A program made the position numbers and the translations under genes. From NCBI GenBank assembly GCA_030247855.1, contig JAPDRN010000089.1, positions 83,016 to 147,015 of the forward strand: a DNA stretch of 64,000 nucleotides. Reading direction: 5' to 3'. Positions within the stretch are counted from its first letter, which is position 1; each line of letters opens with the position of its first letter. The DNA is from Knufia peltigerae (taxonomy: Eukaryota > Ascomycota > Eurotiomycetes > Chaetothyriales > Trichomeriaceae). This document shows, one piece after another, positions 49,260 to 57,887 of the stretch. The notes under the pieces are model-generated. The model made no database searches and had not been told where the DNA came from. It was given only the letters and a program-made list of their open reading frames with translations.

Positions 49260-51590
49260 ATGCCTTCCCATTCCGATTCCCGCCGTTCGTCGGGCATGTC
49301 GTCCTCCCTCGTTTCCTTCCGTCGCCATCCGCTGGCCCTGGCCTGTGCAGGCCTGGCCGTGGCTGCCAGCTTCGGTGCTGCTGCGCAGGACAGTGCGCCG
49401 ACCCCGACCGGGCTGGACACCATCACCGTGACCGCCGAGCACCGCGAGCAGAACCTGCAGGAAGTGCCGGTGTCGGTGGGCGTGGTGCAGGGCGAGCGCA
49501 TGCGCGACTTCACTGCCGGCGGCGACGACACCCTGCTGGCGCTGTCCGGCCGCGTGCCGAGCCTGTATGCGGAAACCACCACCGGCCGCATCTTCCCGCG
49601 CTTCTACATCCGCGGCCTGGGCAACATCGATTTCTACCTGGGTGCCTCGCAGCCGGTGTCGATCATCCAGGACGACGTCGTGCTGGAGCACGTGGTACTG
49701 AAGTCCAACCCGGTCTATGACGTGGACCAGGTGGAAGTGCTGCGCGGTCCGCAGGGCTCGCTGTTCGGTCGCAACACCACCGCCGGCATCGTCAAGTTCG
49801 ACACCCTCAAGCCGACCCAGGACTACAGTGGCCGCGTCAGCGCCAGCTATGCCTCCTACAACAGCGTGTCGATCGACGGTGGCTTCGGCGGCCCGATCAA
49901 CGACATCGCTTCGTTCCGCGTGTCGGCCCTCTACCAGCACCGCGACGACTACGTCGACAACACCTACACCGGCCCCAGCGCCGACGGCACGGTCAGCCCG
50001 AAGAAGAACGCCATGGGCGGCTTCGACGACCGCAACGTGCGTGCGCAGCTGCTGCTGACCCCGAGCGACCAGTTCTCGATCCTCGCCTCGGCCCACGCCC
50101 GCGACTACGAAGGCACCTCGACCTTGTTCCTGCGCAACGCGCTGACCAAGGGTTCGAACAAGACCGACGTACCGCGTGACCAGGTCGCCTACGACGAGGC
50201 CGACAACAACCCGCAGGCGTACAAGACCTACGGCGGTTCGGTGAAGGCGCGTTATGACTTCGGCGCGATCGACTTCACCTCGATCACCGCTTACGAAACC
50301 ACCTCCGGCTACAGCCGCGGAGACACCGACGGCGGCGCCGCGGTCAACTTCCCGGTCAATGGCGTGCCGAACGGCTATGGCCAGTCGATGGGCCAGATCC
50401 GCGATCTTGACCAGTGGACCCAGGAATTCCGCCTGGCCAGCCACGATGACAGCGCCCTGCAGTGGCAGGCCGGCGCGTTCTACTTCAACGGCAGCGACAC
50501 CACCGACTTCTACCAGCGCGCCTGGTTCCTGAAGGGCGCGGCGCGCAACCCGAACAACTGGGTGCGCCTGCGTAACAAGAACACCTCGTGGGCCGGTTTC
50601 GGCCAGCTCAGCTACGCCTTCACCGACAAGTTCACCGTCACCGCCGGCCTGCGCCAGACCCGTGATGAGAAGCACACCCGTCTGTTGAAGACCGCCGACA
50701 CCGCCGCAGGTGCAGTCACCTACAAGGGCCGCACCGACGTCAAGATGACCGACACGACCCCGAGCTGGGATCTGAGCGCGATGTATCAGATCACCCCGGA
50801 CGTGAGCGTCTATGCGAAGGTCGCGCGCGGCTTCCGTGGCCCGACCATCCAGGGCCGTTCGGCAGTGTTCAACGCGGACTTCACCACCGCCGATTCGGAG
50901 ACGATCCTGTCCTGGGAAGCGGGCGTGAAGAGCAGCCTGTGGGACAACCGCCTGCGCTTGAATGCCACCGCGTTCACCTACACCGTCAACGACATCCAGC
51001 TCAACGGCAACGATTCGGACGGCAACGGCGTACTGTTCAACGCCGACAAGGCCAAGGCCTACGGCTTCGAAGCGGACATGGAGCTGCGCCCGATCCCGAA
51101 CCTGACCCTGAGCGCCGGCCTGAGCCTGCTGCACAGCGAGATCAAGGACAAGCGCGTGTATGCGCAGGTCTGCGCACTGAACGGCAAGGTGGTGTGCACC
51201 GTCGATGACCCGACGATCAAGGTCGGTGCCAATACCTTCGCCCAGATTGATGGCAATCCGCTGCCGAACGCGCCGAAGTACAACATCAACCTGGCCGCGC
51301 GTTACGACTTCCCGCTCAGCGATGCGGGTACGATGTTCGTGTCCACCGACTGGAACAAGCAGGGCTACACCAGCTTCGTGCTGTACGACAGCCAGGAGTT
51401 CAATTCGAAGGGTGACTTCGAAGGCGGCCTGAAGATCGGCTACTCGGGCAACTACGGCGCGTATGAAGTGTCGCTGTTCGCGCGCAACATCACCAACGAG
51501 AAGAACCTCAAGGGTGTGATCGAGAACTACATGGCCGCGGTCTACAACGAGCCGCGCACCGTGGGTGTGTCGCTGAACATGAACTGGTAA
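49260..51590 (+). CDS. TonB-dependent outer-membrane receptor
   Basis: 776 aa from the ATG at 49260; an ATG at 49296 would still keep the signal peptide (RRHPLALACAGLAVAASFGAAAQ). TonB box LDTITVTAEHREQN, plug (about 65-180) with QVEVLRGPQGSLFGRNTTAGIVKFDT, and a barrel ending PRTVGVSLNMNW. It belongs to the same xanthomonad VTVTAE-type receptor family as the gene at 40855, but to a clearly different subgroup. The ligand is unknown; no transporter or enzyme is coupled to it. Confidence 0.92.
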   Translation: MPSHSDSRRSSGMSSSLVSFRRHPLALACAGLAVAASFGAAAQDSAPTPTGLDTITVTAEHREQNLQEVPVSVGVVQGERMRDFTAGGDDTLLALSGRVPSLYAETTTGRIFPRFYIRGLGNIDFYLGASQPVSIIQDDVVLEHVVLKSNPVYDVDQVEVLRGPQGSLFGRNTTAGIVKFDTLKPTQDYSGRVSASYASYNSVSIDGGFGGPINDIASFRVSALYQHRDDYVDNTYTGPSADGTVSPKKNAMGGFDDRNVRAQLLLTPSDQFSILASAHARDYEGTSTLFLRNALTKGSNKTDVPRDQVAYDEADNNPQAYKTYGGSVKARYDFGAIDFTSITAYETTSGYSRGDTDGGAAVNFPVNGVPNGYGQSMGQIRDLDQWTQEFRLASHDDSALQWQAGAFYFNGSDTTDFYQRAWFLKGAARNPNNWVRLRNKNTSWAGFGQLSYAFTDKFTVTAGLRQTRDEKHTRLLKTADTAAGAVTYKGRTDVKMTDTTPSWDLSAMYQITPDVSVYAKVARGFRGPTIQGRSAVFNADFTTADSETILSWEAGVKSSLWDNRLRLNATAFTYTVNDIQLNGNDSDGNGVLFNADKAKAYGFEADMELRPIPNLTLSAGLSLLHSEIKDKRVYAQVCALNGKVVCTVDDPTIKVGANTFAQIDGNPLPNAPKYNINLAARYDFPLSDAGTMFVSTDWNKQGYTSFVLYDSQEFNSKGDFEGGLKIGYSGNYGAYEVSLFARNITNEKNLKGVIENYMAAVYNEPRTVGVSLNMNW

Positions 51591-51643
51591 GCCGCATCGC
51601 TCGGTATCGCACGCGGTACCGATACCGTCGCACTTCCCTCCAG

Positions 51644-51719
51644 ACGCCCTGCCTGTGCAGGGCGTTTGCCGTTGTGGGAACTGACACGCGGAATCGACGC
51701 CCCGCAGGTGCAGGGCGTC
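51644..51719. terminator. Pair of hairpins between the TonB receptor and serine hydrolase genes
   Basis: ACGCCCTG-CCTGTG-CAGGGCGT (51644-51665), then TTTGCC on the plus strand, and GACGCCC-N10-GGGCGTC (51696-51719) close to the minus-strand stop. Both are plausible 3' ends for the convergent genes, without strong T tracts. Confidence 0.5.
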
Positions 51720-51728
51720 GTGACGGGT

Positions 51729-52904
51729 CTACTTGGCGGCAGGCGTGACAGCAGGGGCCAGTTCGGCGAACAGGCCGCCGAGCACACCCATGGTGGCCGT
51801 GTCGGCGCCCATGTCTTCGGCGGCGTTTGCAATGGCGATCACGCCACTGTTCTGTGCGGGGAACAGCACGACCCAGGCCAGCCAGTTGCCATCGGAGCCA
51901 CCGTGCACCAGCACCGGGCCCTGGCGGCCGGCGATCGACGGCTGTACGCCCCAGTCCAGACCCGAGGGGCTGCCCGGTTGCGCGCTCTGCATCAGGGTGT
52001 AGGACGCCGGCGTCAACAGCGTGCCCTTGCCGTGGCTGCCGGCGAGCTGGTCGATGGCGAACATTGCCAGGTCCTGCAGGCGCATGTGCAGGTTGCCGGC
52101 GGCGGTGTAGATCGGCGGTACGCCATCATCGGCTTTCTGCGGCGCGCGGGTGACGGGCTTGCCGCCGCGGTGGCCCAACGGCTGACCGGCCGTGGTCGGC
52201 CCGAAGCCGGCCCCTGCCATCTGCAGCGGCTGGAACACCTCGCGTTGGATCAGCGTTTCCACGTCCTTGCCAGTGGCGCGTTCGGCAATCACTGCCGCGA
52301 TCAGGAAGCCGCTGTTGCTGTAGGCGAATTCCGTTCCCGGCGGGTGGACCGGCGCCTCTGACAGCGCGGCCTTGATGTAGGCCTCGCGCTGCACCGGCAG
52401 GGCACGCGTGTCGGTGAAGAACGCATCCAGAGCGGTGCCATCGGTGAGGTTTTCCGGCAGGCCCGCGCGGTGCGACAGCAGCTGCACCAGCGTGACGTTG
52501 CGGTAGGCCGGCTGCATCTGTGCCGCGAGGTCGGGCAGCATCGTCGACAGCGGCGCATCCCACTTCAGCACGCCCTGTTCGACCAGGCGCGCGATCATCG
52601 CCACGGTGATCGGTTTACCGGTCGAGCCGATCATCCAGGCATCGCCCGTGCTGACGGCTACCTTTTCATCATTGCGGCGCACGCCGCTGACGGCCTGCTC
52701 GGCGATCTTGCCGTCGCGGATCACCAGCACTCCCATGGCCGGCGTCGTCGTGCCCTGCAGCGCCTGTGCAATGCGTGCCTGCAGGTCATCGGCGGCGCTG
52801 GCACTTGCGGCAACGCACAGGAGTGAAACGCCCAGCCATCGGCGCAGGTGGCGCATGGGGCGGGAGGGGGAAGCTGCGGTCCGTTCGGAGATGATCGTGT
52901 GCAT
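51729..52904 (-). CDS. Beta-lactamase-fold serine hydrolase (class C / penicillin-binding-protein-like)
   Basis: A 391-aa exported serine hydrolase. The ATG at 52904 follows AAGGA; the signal peptide is within PMRHLRRWLGVSLLCVAASASAADD. The active-site motifs are S-x-x-K as MIGSTGKP, Y-x-N as EFAYSNSG, and the KTG-like HGGSDG, as in esterase EstB, DD-peptidase-like and class C-related proteins. True cephalosporinase activity is not implied: the third motif HGG is typical of esterase/peptidase relatives. It is monocistronic. Confidence 0.85.
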   Translation of the reverse strand: MHTIISERTAASPSRPMRHLRRWLGVSLLCVAASASAADDLQARIAQALQGTTTPAMGVLVIRDGKIAEQAVSGVRRNDEKVAVSTGDAWMIGSTGKPITVAMIARLVEQGVLKWDAPLSTMLPDLAAQMQPAYRNVTLVQLLSHRAGLPENLTDGTALDAFFTDTRALPVQREAYIKAALSEAPVHPPGTEFAYSNSGFLIAAVIAERATGKDVETLIQREVFQPLQMAGAGFGPTTAGQPLGHRGGKPVTRAPQKADDGVPPIYTAAGNLHMRLQDLAMFAIDQLAGSHGKGTLLTPASYTLMQSAQPGSPSGLDWGVQPSIAGRQGPVLVHGGSDGNWLAWVVLFPAQNSGVIAIANAAEDMGADTATMGVLGGLFAELAPAVTPAAK

Positions 52905-53252
52905 GGGAGTCCTTTGCGCAGCAGCGTGGGCAGGACCTGCACCGACGGCAACGGCCCTGCGGGATGCGTCGTCCCCCGGTGCCTTGAACAAGCGAACAAG
53001 GGGGCGTGCGATTCACTCTTGCATGCCGTCGACGCAAGCGTATGTGTCTGCAGTCATGTACATGAACCGCGCGGCGCGATCCTGTTGGCGGATGTACAGG
53101 ATCGCGGCAGGCATCGCTGCGTGCAGCAATCAGCGGTGGGCGGGCTTCGGGGGACAGTGGCGCGAAGTGGCGCGCTGCAGGCACGCGCCGGATCTCAACG
53201 CGATGCTCGTGTCAGCCGTCGCCGCGCTGCATGCGCGACGACGGCAGGGGGC
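52905..53252. other. Non-coding gap with an 11-bp hairpin
   Basis: 348 bp between the serine hydrolase and rnd. CGCGATCCTGT (53075-53085) pairs exactly with ACAGGATCGCG (53096-53106) around ten bases. Short open frames here have no ribosome sites or recognisable products. Confidence 0.5.
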
Positions 53253-54332
53253 TCAAGCGCTGGGCAACAGCGGTGCCAGCACCGGCTCCAGTTGCTGCTG
53301 GCGCCATCCGGCCAATGCGGCAGGCCACTGCCGATGCTCCAGATAGCTTTCCAGATGCTTGCGCGAGGCCAGTACGCCGTCGGCCAGACCGAGCTCGCGG
53401 CTGCGTTCGGCTACGGCATCCTGCAGCTTCTTCAGCAGCTGCTTGCTGGCATCGCTGGCCTGCATCGCCAATGGTGCATCGGCTTCGTCGGCCAAGGGAG
53501 TATCCAGCGCCTCCCATACCGCAGCGGCGAGCTTGCGCGGCGCCTTCGGGAACTGTTCGAACAGCTTGCTCAATGCGGCGGCATCGGCTGGCGGAGTGCG
53601 TGCCAGGGTCGCGGCCAGTTCATTGTCCAGGATCCAGCTGCGCGGACGGTCGCTGGCGCGCGCCTGCACATCGCGCCAGCGCAGCAGACGCAGCAGGCGG
53701 CGCTGCGCTGGCGCGTCCAGGAACTGCGCCGAGCGCATGCCCAGGTGTGGCCAGCGGTCTTCGTCATTGGCGACGCTGGCCAGGAGCCGCTCGCCGTCGT
53801 CGTGCAGCCACTGCTGGCGCCCCAGCGATTCCAGCTTGGTGGAAATCGCGTCATGCATCGCGAACAGATGCTCGACGTCGTCAGCAGCGTACTTCAGCTG
53901 TGAGTCCGACAGCGGCCTGCGCATCCAGTCCGAGCGGGTTTCGCCCTTCTCCAGTGCCACGCCGGTGATCTCCTGCACCAGTTTCTGGTAGCCCATGCCA
54001 GCACCAATGCCGGCCAAAGCGGCGCCGATCTGGGTGTCGAACAACGGGCGCGGCAGCACGCCGCAGGTCCACTTGAACGCCACCAGGTCTTCGCTGGCGC
54101 TGTGCATCACCTTGGTGATGGATTCATCGGCCAGCCACGGCGCCAACGCCTCGGGCATGCCGGGAATCAACGGGTCGATCAGCAGGATGTCCTCGCCGAC
54201 GGCCATCTGCACCAGCGCCAGCTGCGGCCAGAAGGTGCGTTCACGGATGAATTCGGTATCCAGGCCGATGCGGGTCGGCCGTTGCTGGCGGTATGTGTCC
54301 AGCTCGGCGGGGGTGGTGATCCAGATTGCCAC
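53253..54332 (-). CDS. rnd: Ribonuclease D
   Basis: A 3'-5' exoribonuclease that trims tRNA precursors and other stable RNAs. The 359 aa start MAIWITTPAELDTYRQQRPTRIGLDTEFIRERTF with the DEDD motif DTE, then MHSASEDL, FDTQIGAALAG and YAADDVEHLFAMHD (the Tyr-Asp exo III motif). An HRDC domain (about 205-290) and a second helical domain follow. Confidence 0.95.
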   Translation of the reverse strand: MAIWITTPAELDTYRQQRPTRIGLDTEFIRERTFWPQLALVQMAVGEDILLIDPLIPGMPEALAPWLADESITKVMHSASEDLVAFKWTCGVLPRPLFDTQIGAALAGIGAGMGYQKLVQEITGVALEKGETRSDWMRRPLSDSQLKYAADDVEHLFAMHDAISTKLESLGRQQWLHDDGERLLASVANDEDRWPHLGMRSAQFLDAPAQRRLLRLLRWRDVQARASDRPRSWILDNELAATLARTPPADAAALSKLFEQFPKAPRKLAAAVWEALDTPLADEADAPLAMQASDASKQLLKKLQDAVAERSRELGLADGVLASRKHLESYLEHRQWPAALAGWRQQQLEPVLAPLLPSA

Positions 54333-54416
54333 AGGTCAGGGCCTACTACTCGTGTTTGCTCAGGCAGGGGAGAATAGCCTAACGTCGGTCCGCATCCGTG
54401 CCGAAGGAGGCCCTGC

Positions 54417-56300
54417 TTGCGTTTTCTGCTGTCGCCCGTGCTGTGTACCGCCTTGGCCGTGAGCCTGGCCGGTTGCACGCCATCGCCCCCTGCGCAGACC
54501 TCCGGTGGCACTGCAGGCCAGCCGGCCGATCCTGCACCGCAGGCCGGTCCGGCACTTGGTAGCGGGCAGGGCACGGTGACCATTGCCGGTGACGATGCGG
54601 CCGAGGACATCCAGCAGTGGACGCCGCCGCGGGTCGATCGCCAAGGGCGTACGCTGGCACAGCTGCGCCGGGCGGCCGAGCAGGCTTTCGCGCAGGGGCA
54701 TCTGTACGAAGATGGCGATGCGGCCGTGCCGCTGTGGCTGGCGGTGCAGGAAGAGGAACCTGACGACCGCCAGGCGCGTCTGGGCCTGCAACGTGCGAAG
54801 CAGCGCCTGCTGCAGCAGGCCGATGCGTTGCTGCAACGGCCATTGCAGCAGCGTGAAGCGCTGGCCGAAGCCGGGCGCCAGGCGCTGGTACTGCTGACCC
54901 TGGCGCCGAAGGACGAGAAGGCGCGCGCGCTGCAGGGGCGGGTGGAGACGGCGCAGCGCGTGGTCGCCTACAACCGCGCGGGCGAAGACGATCTGCGCGC
55001 CGACCGGATAGGTGAAGCCGGTGATGGTGCGATTGGCAACTTCCGTGAAGCACTTGCGCTGGATCCGGCAAATCGTCGCGCGCGGCAGGGGCTGGCAGCT
55101 GCGGAAAGCGGGCTGATCCGGCGTGCCGAGGATGCCGCGCGCATCCGCGATTTCGCCAGTGCCGGCGCGTGGTTGGCAGAAGCCAGCAAGGTGCGGGATT
55201 CGTCACCGACCATCGCCGATGCGTTCGAGCGCATCGAGCAGATCCGTGCAGCGGCACTGGTCCAGCTGCGCGATGGCGGCCTGCATGATCTGACCACCCC
55301 GCAGGGGCTGAAGCCCGCGCGCGAGAAGCTGGCCGAAGCGTTGCGCATCGCCTTGCCGGGCGACGCGGTGGTGGCGCAGCTGCGCGAACGCATCGAACTG
55401 GCCACCCATTACGGCAGCTTCCGGCCGGGACAGGTGTTCAGCGATGCGCTGCGTGATGGCGGCCGTGGACCGCAGATGATCGTGGTGCCGCATGGCGGAT
55501 TCCAGATGGGCGCCAGTGATTCTGAGCCGGGCGCAACCGACGCAGAGCGACCATCGCACTATGTGCGCTTCGAGCGGGGGTACGCGATGGCGATCACCGA
55601 GATCACCGTGGGTGATTTCGAGCGCTATGTGAAGGCGACCAATGCCCGCCCACGCGCGACCCGGCGTGGACATTCGGTGGTCTATGACGAGCGCAGCGGC
55701 AATTTCATCCGTCGCAGCGGCGTGGACTGGCGGTCCGACTATGACGGCGGGCGGGCACTGGGCAATTCGCCGGTGATGCACGTCAGCGTGCGTGACGCAG
55801 AGAACTACGCGACCTGGCTTTCCGAGCAGACCGGTCGCAGTTACCGCCTGCCCAGCGAGGCCGAGTTCGAGTACGCGATGCGTGCCGGCAGCAGTGGCCG
55901 TTACCCGTGGGGCGATGCCGGGCTGCCACCGGAAGGCAGTGGCAATTACACCGGCAGCAAGGACGTTTCACCGTCCGGCAGGCATTGGCACAACGCCTTC
56001 GTCGGCTATGGCGATGGGTGGTGGGGGCCGGCACCGGTCGCCAGTTTCCAGGCGAACGGCTTCGGGCTGCACGACATGGGCGGCAACCTGAGCGAGTGGG
56101 TGGCCGATTGCTGGCATGCCAGCTATCGGCGCGCACCGGCCGATGGCGTGGCCTGGTTCAACCCGGGCTGCCGTTCACGGGTGATCCGGGGTGGCAACTG
56201 GGCCAATGCCCCGGAGCAGACCCGGGCAGCCTGGCGGCAATCGCAGGATTCGGATACCACCAACGCGCGCATCGGCTTCCGGCTGGTCCGCGGGATCTGA
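54417..56300 (+). CDS. Lipoprotein with helical repeats and a SUMF1 (formylglycine-enzyme-like) domain
   Basis: A 627-aa lipoprotein starting at TTG (54417), with a perfect GAAGGAGG site seven bases upstream; lipobox LAGC (Cys20). A Pro/Gly/Gln linker is followed by helical, TPR-like repeats (about 75-345) and a C-terminal SUMF1 domain (about 355-627: GGFQMGASDSEPGATDAERPSHYVRFERGYAMAITEITVGDFERYV, RLPSEAEFEYAMRAG, NGFGLHDMGGNLSEWVADCW, RVIRGGNWANAP). The two catalytic cysteines of true formylglycine-generating enzymes are absent after RGGNW, so it is more likely a binding/regulatory module of the cell envelope. Confidence 0.82.
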   Translation: MRFLLSPVLCTALAVSLAGCTPSPPAQTSGGTAGQPADPAPQAGPALGSGQGTVTIAGDDAAEDIQQWTPPRVDRQGRTLAQLRRAAEQAFAQGHLYEDGDAAVPLWLAVQEEEPDDRQARLGLQRAKQRLLQQADALLQRPLQQREALAEAGRQALVLLTLAPKDEKARALQGRVETAQRVVAYNRAGEDDLRADRIGEAGDGAIGNFREALALDPANRRARQGLAAAESGLIRRAEDAARIRDFASAGAWLAEASKVRDSSPTIADAFERIEQIRAAALVQLRDGGLHDLTTPQGLKPAREKLAEALRIALPGDAVVAQLRERIELATHYGSFRPGQVFSDALRDGGRGPQMIVVPHGGFQMGASDSEPGATDAERPSHYVRFERGYAMAITEITVGDFERYVKATNARPRATRRGHSVVYDERSGNFIRRSGVDWRSDYDGGRALGNSPVMHVSVRDAENYATWLSEQTGRSYRLPSEAEFEYAMRAGSSGRYPWGDAGLPPEGSGNYTGSKDVSPSGRHWHNAFVGYGDGWWGPAPVASFQANGFGLHDMGGNLSEWVADCWHASYRRAPADGVAWFNPGCRSRVIRGGNWANAPEQTRAAWRQSQDSDTTNARIGFRLVRGI

Positions 56301-56402
56301 CGGGCACGCCTGGATCGGCGCCGGCTTCACCCGCCGCAGGCAGTGTCGCACTAAGATTGCGCCGTGCCCGCCGGCCGGCGGGGTCAGCCGGAAGACCTGC
56401 CG

Positions 56403-57293
56403 ATGCGCAACGATCCTTTTTCCCGCTCGCCGCAGCAGCGGCGTGGCCTGTTCGGCAACATCCGCTGGTGGGTGCTGCTGCTGGCCGCCGGTTATGCGGC
56501 GTTCTACTGGTTCTCCAACCGTGCGGTCGACCCCTATACCGGCGAGAAGGTGCTGATCGACAGCAGCCTTGATGCCAGCCAGGAGAAGGCCTTGGGCCTG
56601 CAGGCCTACCAGCAGATCCTGTCCCAGGAACGCCCGCTGGGCCCGAACGAATCGGTCTCACGGGATGTCCGGGCGATTGCCGAGCGACTGATCGCCAAGG
56701 TGGACGTGGTCGAGACCGCGCTGGCGCAGGAGCACGGGCTGCAGCCGGCACACTTCGCACGCGACTTCGAGTGGGAAGTGAATGTGATTCCGTCCGAACA
56801 GGCCAATGCGTTCTGCCTGCCCGGCGGCAAGATGGCCGTGTACACGGGGCTGATTCCGGTCGCGCGCACCCGCGATGCGATGGCGGTGGTGATGGGCCAT
56901 GAAATCGCCCACGCGTTGCTGCGGCACGGTGCACAGCGCATGGCCCAGCAGAAGTTGACCCAGATCGGCCAGGTGGCCGGCGCCGCCAGTGGCATGGATG
57001 CGCAGCAGCAACAGATGATGATGTCGGCGATGGGCTACGGCTATCTGTTGCCGTATGCGCGCAGCCACGAGACGCAGGCTGATGAGGTAGGCCTGATGCT
57101 GGCGGCCGCGGCGTGTTTCGACCCACGCGAGGCGATACCGCTATGGCAGCGCATGGGCCAGGCCGGTGGTGGCCAGTCGCCGCCGGAATTCTCTTCGACC
57201 CACCCCAATCCGGGTACCCGTATCCAGAACCTGCAGGCGTTGATGCCGAAGGCACTGGAGTACCGGCAGAAGTTCTGCGAGCAGGCCAGGTAA
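56403..57293 (+). CDS. M48 metallopeptidase (LoiP/YggG-like)
   Basis: A 296-aa zinc peptidase anchored by one N-terminal helix (IRWWVLLLAAGYAAFYWF). The HExxH motif is GHEIAHALLRHGAQRM (His at about 164/168), with the distal Glu in HETQADEVGLML and the N-terminal-domain CLPGGKMAVYTGL typical of M48B/C periplasmic peptidases. Such proteins take part in outer-membrane protein quality control. The 102-bp gap behind the SUMF1-like gene suggests they may be cotranscribed. Confidence 0.88.
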   Translation: MRNDPFSRSPQQRRGLFGNIRWWVLLLAAGYAAFYWFSNRAVDPYTGEKVLIDSSLDASQEKALGLQAYQQILSQERPLGPNESVSRDVRAIAERLIAKVDVVETALAQEHGLQPAHFARDFEWEVNVIPSEQANAFCLPGGKMAVYTGLIPVARTRDAMAVVMGHEIAHALLRHGAQRMAQQKLTQIGQVAGAASGMDAQQQQMMMSAMGYGYLLPYARSHETQADEVGLMLAAAACFDPREAIPLWQRMGQAGGGQSPPEFSSTHPNPGTRIQNLQALMPKALEYRQKFCEQAR

Positions 57294-57328
57294 AGGGTGG
57301 TTCGGCAGGGCTGCGCCCTGCACCCGCG

Positions 57329-57585
57329 GTAGTGCCGGCCGCTGGCCGGCAACCTCAACGGCAACAGCAACAGCGGGCTATCCGTGGGATGGCGGGGTGC
57401 GTCCGGTTGCGGGGGACGCTGCAAGTACGTCCCTGTAAGCTCGGTCGCGCCATCCATGGCGCTTACGCCCCCGCAACCGGACCCACCCCGCCTTCGACAG
57501 ATTTCCGCGATCGGTTGGAATGGCGTTGCCTGCTCTTGGTGGGTGTCGACCTTGGTCGACACGTAGATCCACGCCATGCGTGGAT
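57329..57585. repeat. Composite palindromic element, copy B (inverted)
   Basis: Opens with a plus-strand REP unit GTAG-TGCCGGCC... (57329-57353), then a CAACGGCAACAGCAACAGC tract and 25-bp arms 57391-57415 / 57468-57492 (24 of 25 paired) enclosing 52 nt nearly identical to the reverse complement of the copy A interior. It ends with two REP units, TGTCGACC-type (57541-57562) and GTAG-ATCCACG... (57563-57585). Confidence 0.85.
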
Positions 57586-57629
57586 GGATCTCCATCGAGA
57601 TCGAATATTTCGACAATTGAACGAGGAGC

Positions 57630-57846
57630 ATCCACGCATGGCGTGGATCTACCAGACATCGGCAGACTGTCGAAGGTGGGGCGGTGTCGGATTGCGGGGT
57701 GTCCGCGGCATGGGCCCGAGGCAAGCGGCGGACAAGCCTACAAGGACGTACTTGCTGCGTCCCCGCAATCCGACACCGCCCCGCCATTCCACGGAATGCC
57801 AGCTGTTGCTGTTGCTGCTGAGGTTGCCGGCCAGCGGCCAGCACTA
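57630..57846. repeat. Composite palindromic element, copy C
   Basis: Same orientation as copy A: an ATCCACG-type REP (57630-57652), the arms 57675-57699 / 57761-57785 (24 of 25 paired), and a GCCGGCC-type REP (57824-57846). The arm sequence differs from A and B at several positions, but both arms differ together. Its 61-nt interior is mostly different but keeps the ACGTACTTGC-GCGT core. Confidence 0.85.
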
Positions 57847-57887
57847 CCGCGTCTGCAGGTGCAGGGCGCAGCCCTGCCGAACAACCC

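Noticed and set aside
51729..52904. Calling the serine hydrolase an AmpC cephalosporinase
   Set aside because: SxxK and YxN are present, but the third motif is HGG rather than KTG and no ampR-type regulator is adjacent. Esterase or peptidase relatives fit better.
57355..57846. Possible CRISPR array from repeated GCTGTTGC and ATCCACGC motifs
   Set aside because: The repeats are palindromic REP units at irregular spacing in mixed orientation, without uniform spacers or cas genes.
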